Positions 34,453-45,318 of a stretch of 64,000 nt of DNA are shown here, piece by piece. The translations under genes were made by a program, and so were the position numbers. Position 1 is the first letter of the stretch. Each line of letters starts with the position of its first letter. This DNA is from Lojkania enalia (Eukaryota > Ascomycota > Dothideomycetes > Pleosporales), in assembly GCA_010094045.1 (NCBI GenBank), contig ML986581.1, forward strand, positions 248,001-312,000, written 5' to 3'. The notes beneath the pieces are model-generated. The model was given only the letters and a program-made list of their open reading frames with translations. It was not told where the DNA came from and did not search any database.

Positions 34453-37233
34453 CTACTGTAAATCTGGCTGCAAGAAAGACAAATCATCAATCCAAACTGG
34501 GTTGGCTAGTCCTCCAGCAGCGCAGGTTACTCGGAACTCCAGATGGTTGCCATAGATCATAAGTCCAGTTCCAGTGATTGTATAATCCTTTATGATGTTT
34601 GACCACTCTGTCGTCGGAGTATGCGTTCCTAAAATGACTTCGTTCCGAGTAGCGCCCCAGATCACTTCCATAGTACACGAATCTGCAGTGGCCTGTTTGA
34701 TCCAGAGGGAATACTCATACGTTCGCTCTGCACAAGCCCACTGAACTCCGGGGTAGATACCGAACGAACCACCGCCCTCAGTGAACACAAAGCGAAAGCC
34801 GCGGTCACCATCGTGATGCTCGTCAGTTACGACACCGGATTGCGACTTATCCCAGCCACTGATTTCATTGTACTGCCGGGCCGAAAGAGAACAAATTTCA
34901 AAGCTATCATCGCCGAGTTGGTTACTGTACATCAGACAGCCAGTCCTCGATGTGTACGTATCAACGGGTACGCAAGGCGTCGGTTGTGGCCAAAATGATG
35001 TAGTGGTTTCGAATCCAGCAAGCATAGTCTAGATTGTGGTAATAGGTGCTGCGCCAGCGGGCTCAACGTAATTGGAGGCAGCAGCGATAGCAATGTCGTC
35101 GAGCCTAGGCAGTGTTAGCAGGGACTTAGTACTCAGGAGTGATCATCTCGCGCTTACTTGATACCCCTGGGCCGTAGATAATTATCAGTTTGAGGAGCGC
35201 GGCATTCGACTCGGATGTAGAATTCCGCGTTTTTTACATCAGCCGTAGGAGTTACAGTGCCATCAAGGTATTGATAGTTCCAGTCATAATAACCAACTCT
35301 GTCGGACCAAGCCTGCTGACCGTCTAGGAAAGCAGTTATTCTACAGCCTTCAGTCCAAGAAGAGGCTCTTCGGTTATTGCGGATCCAGCTTGACACGTGG
35401 TATTCTGTGCCTGCACAAAGGCTGAGAGGATGGAGATATTTGATGTCGTAGGTCCAGGCATCAGAATTGTTTGTGTATATAGTATAGCCGTATTGTCCAT
35501 CATATGCTGCAGCACCTTCGTAACGGAGATTGGCGTATGTTCCCTTGCCATCATCTATATAAGGTAAGCTGCCCCAGTCTTCCGAAGTGCTAGAGGATGA
35601 ACCCGCTATTTCGAAGCCGCCGTCGATAAGGGTTGGAGAGCAGGGGAGTTGCAAAGGAGTTGAAAGTAACTCAGCGGATGTGGTAGTAATTGCTACGGCG
35701 GATGTGAGCGTGCTTTCCGAAATCGACGTTAGACAAGGAGTAGAGCTGGAGGTAGTAGTAATAATTATAGGCGTTGGTTCTGTAGTAGTACTAATAGTCG
35801 TAAGCGTTAGCTCTAGGGTAGTGCTAATAGGTGTCGGCGTTCTGCTTTGAATAGTGGACATGATGACACTTGACGAGCTTGAGCCGCTGCTATCATCAAC
35901 AGCCATGGTTAGATCATCCAGATCTAATCCAGGTTCGGTCGTCTGTCTTTTAATAAAGCGCAGAAGTGTCAAAAGCTCCACTGCAGGGCATTCGACAATA
36001 ATGGACAGAATTAGAGTTGTGGCACTATCCTCAAGAGTATAGTATCCAGAGATAGAAGTCCATTCAACGGGTATGGCGTTAGGGCTGGTGGCGACAGTTT
36101 GCCCGCTGATCACTATACGTGCACTGCATCTGTTTACAGGGCTAGTAGATTTGACCTATAGAGTAATAAGGTAGCGTATGCCACTATGAAGTGTGATTTG
36201 CGTGCTGGCGGTTAAAGAGGCCCCATTAGCGTCGGTAGAAGTGACTCTATTATAACCATTGCCATAATGTGCACTATCAGGGTCATTAATAATGATGTCT
36301 CGAATCAAATCCGAAGTTCTTGATATATCAAAGTTGCCTGAATATTCTAGCGGATCGCGATTGAAGGCTTCCAAGTCTGATGCTGACTGTGGTAATGTAG
36401 GGAGCAGCGTAGAAGGGATGGTGGATGGTCCGCCAGTGGTGGGGCCCGAAGTAGATGTGCTTGGCAAACTGGCAGGATGACTAGATGTGCTTGAGGAACC
36501 GGTAGAAGATCTAGAAGTACTACGGGAACCAATGCTTGGGGATACGCTGCAAAAACCGTAGCGGGGCTGGCAGCCAGTCTTACAATAAGCGTCCGTCTTG
36601 CCACAGTATCCATACTGGGAACAGCAGTTTCCATGCGAACTCCCTTGGCAGGTTTGACCACCAAAATTGTTCCCGCAACGAGAATTTCTCAAGATAGGAA
36701 GTGTGGATGCTCGAAGGTCAGCATTTCCCATTGAAGGCGAGGATTCGGGGTTAATGCCTCGGCTTGATGATGAAGACGATTCTGAGCAGGTGCCGAACCC
36801 TGATTGACATGCCGTCTTGTAATATGCGTTCGTTTTCCCACAGTAACCATACTGCGAACAACACAGTCCCGGGGCACAGACAAGTCCTTGGTTGCTATGC
36901 CCACATTTATCCGTTGAGGTGCCAGCTAGTGCCGTCAACGTGCTGGTAGCGACAGATAATGAACTGGAAGATGCGCCATTGCAGGGACCATAGCCTGACT
37001 GGCAACCCTATACAAGAGTCAAAAAAGAAAATATCCTTATCGGGATGCTTAGGGTTATACCGAGACACAATACGCATTAGATTTTCCACACCAGCCATAT
37101 TGCGAGCAACATAATCCTTGGGGGCATTTCTGATTACCTGCCTGGTGATCACATTGCATTATATCGTATGCAATTGCACAAGTATCCAAGAGGGCGAGGA
37201 TTGAAACAACGAATGAAGCAAAATATGCCTCAT
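34453..37233 (-). pseudogene. CBM18 (hevein) chitin-binding multidomain gene broken by two TAGs
   Basis: The minus strand encodes a large secreted lectin-like protein. A signal-peptide-like stretch ([19 protein letters not shown]) is out of frame with the likely ATG at 37233. Three hevein domains follow: [17 protein letters not shown], continued across a 53-nt intron (37008-37060); [17 protein letters not shown]; and GNCCSQYGYCGKTDAYC. Next are a Ser-rich linker and CenC-like carbohydrate-binding modules with VISGQTVATSP, a Thr-rich linker, GGFEIAG, CRITAFLDGQQAW and, across a second intron (35105-35157), LDDIAIAAA. A last module ends in WIDDLSF. TAG at 36156-36158 and TAG at 35029-35031 interrupt one otherwise continuous frame, and the second hevein domain has Tyr in place of a conserved Cys. 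CBM18 proteins bind chitin in the wall or shield it from plant chitinases. Confidence 0.75.
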
Positions 37234-38328
37234 CTTGATAACGACTTAGAAGTGAATGTGTGCGACAAGTAGATTGAACAAAATCAACCTGCTGTCCTTA
37301 GGATCGGACAAGTGAATGAATTGAAGAGCTAGCACTGGCATTCAACCATCTAGGAATGAGAATGCCATATTATGATATTCCCATTCCGTTTTCTAGTGCC
37401 ATCTTCGCTCCGTCGATAGGGTCAAGCTATGACAGCAGGAGCTCAATTTGCGATGGAGTCTCGTGGGATAAATTGAGGCTGCCTGGCTCCTTCCAGCTTG
37501 AGGTTCTTGGATGCGGTTAGAAAGCCTGGTGGCTAGACCTATTGGTTCACTGCGCTTACTCGATTGAGACAACTAAGACTAGCTAGCACTAAGCGAGGCG
37601 ATCTGGGCCTCTCGCAGCGCCCGATGGGCTTAAGCCACATGTGAGCATCCAGCCCATTCGAGCAAGCCACAGGGACTTTGCCTCCTGACTACTTGTCTTC
37701 ACATCTGGGAAACCTCTTCGCGAGGCCATCTTTGTCACGGGAATTCATAGCAGCTAATTAACTATCACTTAGCTCGTCTCCTTTAACCGACAACAACCCA
37801 AGTTCTTCACGCTAATCGTACATTAGTGTGATCTACAATAATCCAGGCGCTTGAATGTTGCCTGCCTCATCGGATTCTAAAAAATCGCGTTCTTTCCGGG
37901 CGGCTAGTACTGTTCTCGTCGTACATATCCATAATCATTGAAAGCATTTTAGCGTCGATGAGATTTTTAGCATAGTCAGAGCTGGCGCCCCTGGGACTGC
38001 CTTCCAATTTGTCTTGTCTTTCAGCACATGTCTCTAAAATCCGCTCGATCCTATTATCAAGGGATCCCAACAATACAACATAAAAGGTAGTCATAATTAC
38101 GTATTGACAATGACTTCCCTAGTTGTACAGGATTTGTAGCGGTGACGGCCTAAAAGAAAAAGAAGCGGCTAGCCCCTGTTGGCCATGTTCTCGTGCCTTG
38201 TTGATCACACCACTTGGTTGGGTATAAATCCAGATCCTCGCCCGCAGCAAAGTCATTGCGACCTACTTTAAAAAGGCTACTCATACCAATCTCTCCTAAA
38301 ATTTCGTGCTCCTCTCCAAATCCTTCAT
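37234..38328. other. Divergent intergenic region
   Basis: Lies between the start of the minus-strand CBM18 relic and the start of the plus-strand STAND-type gene. It contains one small minus-strand open frame (37867-38094). The 60 bases before 38329 are pyrimidine-rich, as in a fungal leader. Confidence 0.5.
37867..38094 (-). CDS. Small hypothetical protein, 75 residues
   Basis: An ATG-started frame with balanced composition: a short hydrophobic start (MTTFYVVLLG), a helical charged middle (RIERILETCAERQDKLEG) and a Met-rich segment (AKMLSMIMDMYDENS) ending basic. No family recognised. It may be a chance frame or a fragment; no splice extension was found. It is listed because its composition looks more coding-like than the surrounding frames. 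Confidence 0.25.
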   Translation of the reverse strand: MTTFYVVLLGSLDNRIERILETCAERQDKLEGSPRGASSDYAKNLIDAKMLSMIMDMYDENSTSRPERTRFFRIR

Positions 38329-39596
38329 ATGTCCGGCTTGGAAGAAGCCTCCGCAATTATAGGCGTTGTCGCTTTTGTCGTAGACATCGCGGGAAAAACA
38401 TGGAACTTCTTATCCAAGATGAAAAGTGCACCAACAGAAGCATTTGATATTGCGCAGGATCTCTATCTTGTGTCTTCAATATGCGTCAAGATATCTCTCA
38501 TCCTGGACGAAAAGGACGAAATGTTTCAATTCGCGTATAAAACCCTCCAGAAACTGTGCCTCGAAATTGATAATCTCAATCTCGTCGGACAAAAAGAGCT
38601 AGAAAAGATTATTAGCAAAGATACAGAGGGAGATACGCGGATCGAAAAGAACTCTAAGTCTACTAGGACTTCGGTTACTAAAAGATATATCTGGGCGTGG
38701 AACGATGAACAACGAAAATATCTGTTAGGACGCGTTGAAAGCGCCAAGTCATGTTTCCTAATGCTCCTAAAACAAAATGAATTCAAGTACTTTAAAGAGT
38801 GAGTCCCCTATTCAGATAAAGCATCGTTCGAGACTGGCTTACAGGTTTGGCTTTACAAAGGCTTTCCGATGAACTAAAAAGCATTCACAAGAAACTTGAT
38901 GCGCAAGCGCAAAAAGACCAAGTCCAGCATGACAATCTTATTAAGTGCTGGGCAGCAGTAGACTCTCAGCTTTCCGATATACTTGCTGCTATCGTTCATT
39001 TATCCAATATTATCAAAGAAACCCCGACTAGACCAGCAGAAACTAGTGAATCTCTGACACATGCACCTCCTCCAATTTCCAAGGCATACCCTGTACCCTC
39101 GGACGTAATCGAGCTTGACCTGGATCAGGCATTCGAAGGACTTGTCAAGGGGATAGAGCAGCAGACAAAGGCTTTAACGGGGATTAGCTGGGACACGTTG
39201 CAGGAAACCTACACTCCTCCATCTCCGGCAAGGAAGCACCTGAGGCCGGGCCTGGAATCACTTTCAGATGATTTAATTTCTCAAATCAGTAAGGAGGATG
39301 GCGACGAGCCTGTACGTGGCCATCGGTACTCTCAAATACCCTGGCATATAGCTCCGTCAAATCCTCTCTTAGCTCCTTGGAAAGGCCCCGCGAGTCTCGG
39401 TTTATCTCGTTTCCACATCTCGGAGTCCCTACTTCCAACGAATATTAGGACCGACCGACTACATGAACTTCTTGGGAAGCCGACGAAGTTCTGGCCGAGC
39501 TCCTATCCCTACGGTCAGTGGATGAACAACGGATTAAATGGCGTCTCCGCTCTTCACGGATTGAGTGAAGATGAAATAATTCGTCGGATCAAGTAG
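38329..39596 (+). CDS. Stand-alone SesA/HeLo-like N-terminal-domain protein (STAND/NLR-related)
   Basis: Exons 38329-38798 and 38861-39596 are joined by a 62-nt intron (GTGAGT donor, CAAAG acceptor, phase 2), giving 401 residues. The first 120 residues start SGLEEASAIIGVVAFVVDIAGK and continue as amphipathic helices (KMKSAPTEAFDIAQDLY, KTLQKLCLEIDNL). This is the layout of the fungal N-terminal domain found at the front of NACHT/NB-ARC STAND proteins and related to HeLo/SesA death-effector domains. A charged helical middle follows (SDELKSIHKKLDAQAQKDQ), then a Pro-rich linker and a C-terminal Trp/Pro-rich region near HIAPSNPLLAPWKGP and KFWPSSYPYGQW. There is no NACHT, WD40, ankyrin or TPR part. 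In such systems the effector may be a separate protein triggered by a STAND receptor; here no receptor is adjacent. The cell-death role is inferred from the family. Confidence 0.7.
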
Positions 39597-41562
39597 CATA
39601 ATTTATTGATAAGGGTCAATTGGAAAACTGTAAATTTAGGTAAGAGGGTCTATTTTGAGCTGGACTGGGGATCTATCGCTTGTGTTTCACGGAAAATCTT
39701 CTCTCGTTGAGATACTTCTACGGCCCTATTTTCTAGTAGAAGATTCTATTAAATATTCATTATGTATCTTGCTTTATCATGTTTGACCGGTTCAGTCTCT
39801 TATCCAATTGTCACGACATGAGAGCATTACTATCCACGACAAAATGAAGACATGGGAGTGATATAGATTCATCTTGCTAATATGGCTAGAGTATCTTAAA
39901 TCTAAATTATCAATACAGTGATAGTTTCGAAAGGGTCGACTATTAGATTACCCTTTACATCCGTCATATCTGTTCCACCGCAACACCAATGGTTATGAGT
40001 CCATTCGAAGAAACTACTCATACTTACTCGGAAGTTCTATTTTTAGAGGACTTGAAAATCAGCGAAACATTATGTTCGCCTTTCAAATGTTCACATTACC
40101 GAAATATATCTACAATTCGCAACCAATTTTAGTAGAATGCGCGAGATAAAGGGAGTCTAGCCACATTTTAGTTGACTAAGTCGATATAAAAAAATATTCC
40201 GCCGATATGGTAGGCTCATAGTATATGAAGATAACTTTTATTTCAGTCTATTACCCGTTCATGCAGAGAATATACGCGTCTAGGCTGATAGGGTACTTCA
40301 GCTTTGCAATCAACCATAAGGTCCATATAAAATGGAAATGAGAGCGATTGGACGAAGGCACAGAACTAGAATTATGGTTACTGATTTCCAGCCGTATTAA
40401 TCTGATAGACTGGAGGTTTACAACTTCGCTAGTTTTTAGCCTACGTATATGAAGGACTTCGAATCTTAGATAAAAGAGTGTAATATGCAGTGATTATGTG
40501 AAACAGCATCCTGCGAACCAGAAATGACGGAAAATGTCACAAAGTATTCTTAGCCGGATTGCAGACCAGAAATTAAATAATACCGTTTAAGATTCTCCAG
40601 TAACTCTTTAAACAGAAGCTTACGAGCTCTTTGTCACGAGTTTTAGATGAAAGATTAACTCAAGACCATCATATCGGCATCTTTATCATTTTAGTCAAGT
40701 TTCTTGTTTTACATAGACACAAGGTTTATTTAAGGCCATGAGTCGGATAATCATTTTTAATAGCATATACTACCAACGGACAAGTACTCGCATATAGGAT
40801 TGAGCAATTACAGGAATTATTATGAGTATAATGCATTACTTTTTACACTACGCTTAGAGAGCAACCCTCAGTTTCGAAGCGCAAGAATTGATTTAAGCAG
40901 GAACATGAGCCTGTTGGCCAACTCATTTTAGACGCAAAATATGCTTCCATTCTCTGACAATTCTTAGAAGAAGCAGTCCATCATTATCTTCTGTCCACAG
41001 TTTTAGAAAGAGGGACATGATTCTCCTCGCTAACACTTTTAGAAAAGATAGCTCTGGACGCATCAATATGCGTGTAGAGTATTTTTAGGAAGTTTCCCGT
41101 GGAATTTGAGTCAGAGATATTTTGGAATGTAAGGAAATGGAGGATTTTGTAGAGAGGGGAAGGGTCAGAGTGACAGCTGCTTATATAGGTTCTAGAAGAG
41201 GGACTGGAGGGTGAGTACATGAGACCCTTAGCGAGATTGTGGTAGTGTGGACAACGCGACCAGGTGAGAGGTGTGTGTGGATTGAATGGCTCTTAGATTT
41301 GAATATATATATTGCTACTCTCATTTAGTTGCAGTGATGGTCGCTGTTAGATTCATTGAATCACCGGTTAGTCCCTCAACGCCAATAAAGCACTATGAAG
41401 CGGGCAAATCTAGCTTGGATCGTAGATAGAATATGAACCACATCATACTAAAAGAAAACATAGTATGAAAAGTTTAGAAGTGCAATGGGTAGGGTATAAA
41501 ATCTTGAATTGGGTATAATTCTTGAACTCGCATAGAAGACATATATTAAGCCATGCACCACC
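39597..41562. other. AT-rich intergenic region
   Basis: Nearly 2 kb of AT-rich sequence with dense stops on both strands. No gene or repeat family recognised. A minus-strand Ser-rich frame at 40984-41220 is probably chance. Confidence 0.6.
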
Positions 41563-42948
41563 TTAATCAAACACCAGTTTCGTTCCTTGAGGCTTCATGT
41601 CAATCTTTTTCTCCTTAGCCGCCTTTGCTGCCACCCAGCTTGGATGCAATGTGCCCACATCATCCCTCTTCATCCTTCTTGTTCCCAAAGGTGTTGCATT
41701 TTCACCACTCCGCTCACGGCCCCGTCCTATGGGCTTCCCACCATGTCCTTTTCTACTAGTGTCCACGGCGCCTTTTTTCGGATCCCATCCCTTATCCCTT
41801 TCCTGGTTTTGCACATGCTTGGCTTTGTCCCCGAACTTCTGCTCCCATATTTTCTGTCTCGCTCGCTGGCCTCGCCGATTCTTCTTCGGCTTGATGTCTA
41901 TGTCAAGATCTGAAGCCTCGGATTCTGGGTCAGAATAATAGGCCGCCATACTGAGAGAGGGGAGGAATGTGGATTTGGAAGTTTTCTCGGCGTGCTTGGA
42001 TTTGGCTTTAGCTTTGGATGGTAGTATGAGGACGTTGTCGTCATCGTCATCTTCCTCCCCTTCCTCCCTTTCTTCTTCTTCATCTTCATCTTCATCTTTA
42101 GAAGTCAAAGAGCCTGTATGTTTGGATACCTCAGAGTCTTCCATATCGACCTCACTATCGATTTCGATGAAGCCCGGGCGGCGGCGAGGCTCGGATGCTT
42201 CTGTCTCCTCCGCTGTCTCCTCCGCTGTCTCCTCCGATTTGTCTCTGTCGCTATCTGATATACTAGGTGGGCGACGTCCTTCCGAAAGGGAATCATCTTC
42301 GTTTTCCTCCGCAGAGCTCGGCGCCGCAATCCGCGCATCGAAGGCCGCAAACACATCCTCGTTAAACTCACTCTCAACTTTATTATCCTCATCCTCGCTC
42401 GCATTTTCCATCCTCTCTTTTATTATCGCCTTCTCATTTCCCTTGAATTTTTTATTCTTTCGCGCTGCCTCTCCAGACCCTACAATTCTTTTCAAATCGT
42501 CCACAACCTCATCCACACACTCCTTCACACCCCTCCCTTTAAACAACCTCGCCTGCACATTCAGCACCTCCGGCCTAACTTTCTCCTTCTCCACCACTTT
42601 CCATTGTTTTGGCACGCCTTCAGTCTCCCTCAAGCTTTTCACCTTCCCAATCGTCTTCCTCAAATGTTGTTCCGCGACATTCGCAAAATCCAAGCCCTTC
42701 AGCACAACGTACTCAGCTTCCAGCCGTGCGAGTGCCTTCGCATCGTTGTTCGCTTGTGCGGTTTTCCGCCGGCGACTGTGCTTTTGGCGCTCAAAGCCTG
42801 CGACGAGGCGAAGGGCGGACGTGAGTGCTTTCTTGCCGGTTTCCAGGCGCGCAGTGCAGAGCTTCCTTTGGCGACCCAGAAAGCGATTGGAGGGACATTC
42901 GTTATCGGAAGTCGTATCGGCGAGATCAAAGCGCTTGCGTTTGGGCAT
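41563..42948 (-). CDS. BUD22 family ribosome-biogenesis protein
   Basis: An intronless gene of 461 residues. The N-terminal half is basic and helical (RQRKLCTARLETGKKALTSA, ERQKHSRRRKTAQ) and fits the BUD22/SRFBP1 domain (PF09073). The middle is highly acidic with Glu/Asp runs (SKDEDEDEEEEREEGEEDDD). The C-terminus carries the family signature: KKNRRGQRARQKIWEQKFG, then LHPSWVAAKAAKEKK, ending GTKLVFD. In yeast, Bud22 is a nucleolar protein needed for 18S rRNA processing and 40S assembly; the same role is expected here. A small tandem repeat, SEETAEETAEETEASE, reflects a repeated 12-bp unit. Base composition and frame are normal, so this is a conserved housekeeping gene that anchors the region. 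The Ser-rich frame on the opposite strand is its shadow. Confidence 0.93.
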   Translation of the reverse strand: MPKRKRFDLADTTSDNECPSNRFLGRQRKLCTARLETGKKALTSALRLVAGFERQKHSRRRKTAQANNDAKALARLEAEYVVLKGLDFANVAEQHLRKTIGKVKSLRETEGVPKQWKVVEKEKVRPEVLNVQARLFKGRGVKECVDEVVDDLKRIVGSGEAARKNKKFKGNEKAIIKERMENASEDEDNKVESEFNEDVFAAFDARIAAPSSAEENEDDSLSEGRRPPSISDSDRDKSEETAEETAEETEASEPRRRPGFIEIDSEVDMEDSEVSKHTGSLTSKDEDEDEEEEREEGEEDDDDDNVLILPSKAKAKSKHAEKTSKSTFLPSLSMAAYYSDPESEASDLDIDIKPKKNRRGQRARQKIWEQKFGDKAKHVQNQERDKGWDPKKGAVDTSRKGHGGKPIGRGRERSGENATPLGTRRMKRDDVGTLHPSWVAAKAAKEKKIDMKPQGTKLVFD

Positions 42949-43407
42949 TGTGGGCGGGATCGAAGAGCTGTTGGCTTGAATAGTGTTGGCGGGGATCGAA
43001 ATTTTGGAATCGCGAATTGGAATGAGCGATTGGCGGCTCGGGTAAAACTACCAGCTTTCGCAGAGATCACGTGATTTTCGCAAATCCGTCCGACTCTGAT
43101 AAATCTGGGGAAATCTTGCCGATAAAGGAGACCCAGATCCGAGATCGAAATGTATCAACTTGATTTGCGGAAGAATAATTTCACCGCATGCACCAAAACC
43201 TTATAGCAACCACATCAAACATCAAAACTTCCAATCACCAGAATGCCAATATCCGTAGTTTAGAACAACAAGAACGAATTATTTAATATTATTAAAATGA
43301 GTGTACGTTGCTACTTGATAGGAATCACCTTTGCCACGCGATGCTTCATGTCTGAGCCTAGAGAGCAATGGTGGTCATGCGAATTTGCTATCATTACTTC
43401 GAATCAT
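42949..43407. other. Spacer between BUD22 and the sugar-transporter gene
   Basis: Holds the BUD22 promoter region on the minus strand and the 3' end of the transporter. No further gene seen. Confidence 0.6.
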
Positions 43408-45318
43408 TTACACAAGCTCCTTATTCTGAGTCGCGACCACCTTCTCGCTGCCAACTTCCTGGCTATCTTCATGATGTAGTGTCTTTTCGACTTTCATCCT
43501 CGCTTCCTCAGCATACGCCTTATCTTCAAACAAGAAGGCCAATTCTTCGAGCGTGCGGCCGTAAGTTTCGGGGAACATGAAGTACTACGTGCGAATTAGC
43601 TGCCTAAATTTCAGGTATATTTGGTAGAGCTATAAGATGCGTACCACAAAGACGTTCTCGAAAGCGAGCCAGCAGCAGTAGGTGACGAGCCACTTCCACT
43701 TGATATTCTCCAGGCCGATGGGGTTCACAAAGGTGGTGAAGAAACCGGCGCCACGACCGAAGAATTGGAAGATTGTGATGCCTCTTGCGCGCTGGGCGAA
43801 GGGGAAAAGCTCGACAAGGTAAGCTATTGAGCGTTAGTAAGAAGTTTTCCATATTTCTAAAATGTAGGATAACCGAAGGACTTACTATAAGTAAGAGCGT
43901 TATATCCGATGTTGTAGCAAGGTGAGTACAAGAAGATGAAAAAGATGGTGACCTTGGCGGCGGCCGCGCCCTTCGTTGACATAAATCGCTCCATAGATAC
44001 GGTCCAACCAATGTAACAGCAAAGCAATGCAACAGTGCAGGTCAGATACATGACACGGCGAGGGAAGCGGCGAACGAAAAGAGAAATAGTGACAGCATTA
44101 ACGAGAGACCAGCTGTTGAGGCCGACATTGAGCTTGCCTTTGAAATTGGGATCCGTGTAGCCGATGAGCTTGAGCAAGTCATTTAGATAGTACCTATAGT
44201 AGCATTAAATGAGGGTATCTACTGTTGGGATGCGGAAGTAGGTACATACGAGATCAAAGTGTTGCCCGACCACTGGGTAAACAGACCGAGGAACGAGCCG
44301 ATGATAACACGCTTTCGCATTCCGGGAGTACCAACCATCTCCCACCAAGATCGCTTCGAATGCTCTAGTTCGATCTTGATCGTAGATTCAATCTGAGCCA
44401 TCTCAGCTCTGACGAATTCCGATTCCGAGTCACCTTCCGCGTGGTACTTGACTAGAACGCGGAAGGCCTCTTCCGATTGGTCCCTAGAAATTAAGAAACG
44501 TGGAGACTCAGGAATCATACTAATGAATGTCAGGGCAATAAGACAATTCTCGCGTCACGTAGATCTTACAAGACAAAGATAATCTGGAAAAATGACGGAC
44601 AGGCTTGGAGCAGGGAAGGAATCCTCCAAGCCCAGTCGTTCTTGACAGACTGCGTGCCGAATGAAATGCCAGCGGCAATAAGAGCACCGACAAAGTAGAG
44701 CGCATTGAAGAGCGAGGTCATGATAGGACGTTCCTTGGGGTACGCAAGTTCGCCCATCAACGAGGATCCGGCGATGATACAGAAAGGAATGCCAAAGCCA
44801 AGGAACCACCGTGCCATGATATACATCGGAGCTAGCACGGATTAGATTTTATTCACGTAAAAAGATATACTCGAGCTTACCGCCATTAGAAAAAGCCTGC
44901 AGGAAAGCACCAAAAACCATTACCCATGAGCCGAAGAAGATGGCAACTCGACGTCCGAAGCGATCATTCACAAAAGGCACAAAGGGAAGAGCACATATGG
45001 CACCAAGATTATAGGCGGCAGAGATTATGCCGAGTAAAGACCCGGAAGGATTGTTGAAGTCTGTTACTGTTAGCAAGAGCGACAAAGGTTCGTTTTGCAC
45101 ATGAACATACAGCTCTGCCAGTTTGGAGCGATCTGGACTGTATTTATCATCTGAGAGTCAAATCCAGACGTCATCTCAATGCCGATACATGTGGGCAGCA
45201 AGAGGCAGTAGAGAACTCTGAGATTCTTCTTTCTGTACCAGGACACCTTATCCTGCTGCACTAAGCGCGTTAGCACGGGGTCGGCCGCGCTACCAGAGTG
45301 CCCTGTGCCGACGACCAT
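43408..45318 (-). CDS. MFS sugar transporter (lactose-permease/hexose type)
   Basis: Seven exons (45111-45318, 44881-45060, 44570-44831, 44250-44519, 43886-44193, 43645-43823, 43408-43584) join in phase across six introns of 49-62 nt to give 527 residues. Twelve TM helices are expected. The sugar-porter signatures are present: SGFDSQMINTVQ in TM1, NDRFGRR in loop 2-3, ARWFLGFG, the PESPRFL motif at the end of TM6, QWSGNTLISYYLN in TM7, and FPETYGRTLEEL after TM12. The sequence most resembles the fungal Lac12-like and hexose transporter group; the exact sugar is not deducible. It lies near CE1, GH92 and other carbohydrate enzymes, which suits uptake of plant-derived sugars. It is intact, with good splice sites throughout. 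Confidence 0.93.

Noticed and set aside
41969..42979. 336-residue Ser-rich plus-strand frame
   Set aside because: It is the exact antisense of BUD22; its Ser runs mirror Glu/Asp codons of the acidic region.
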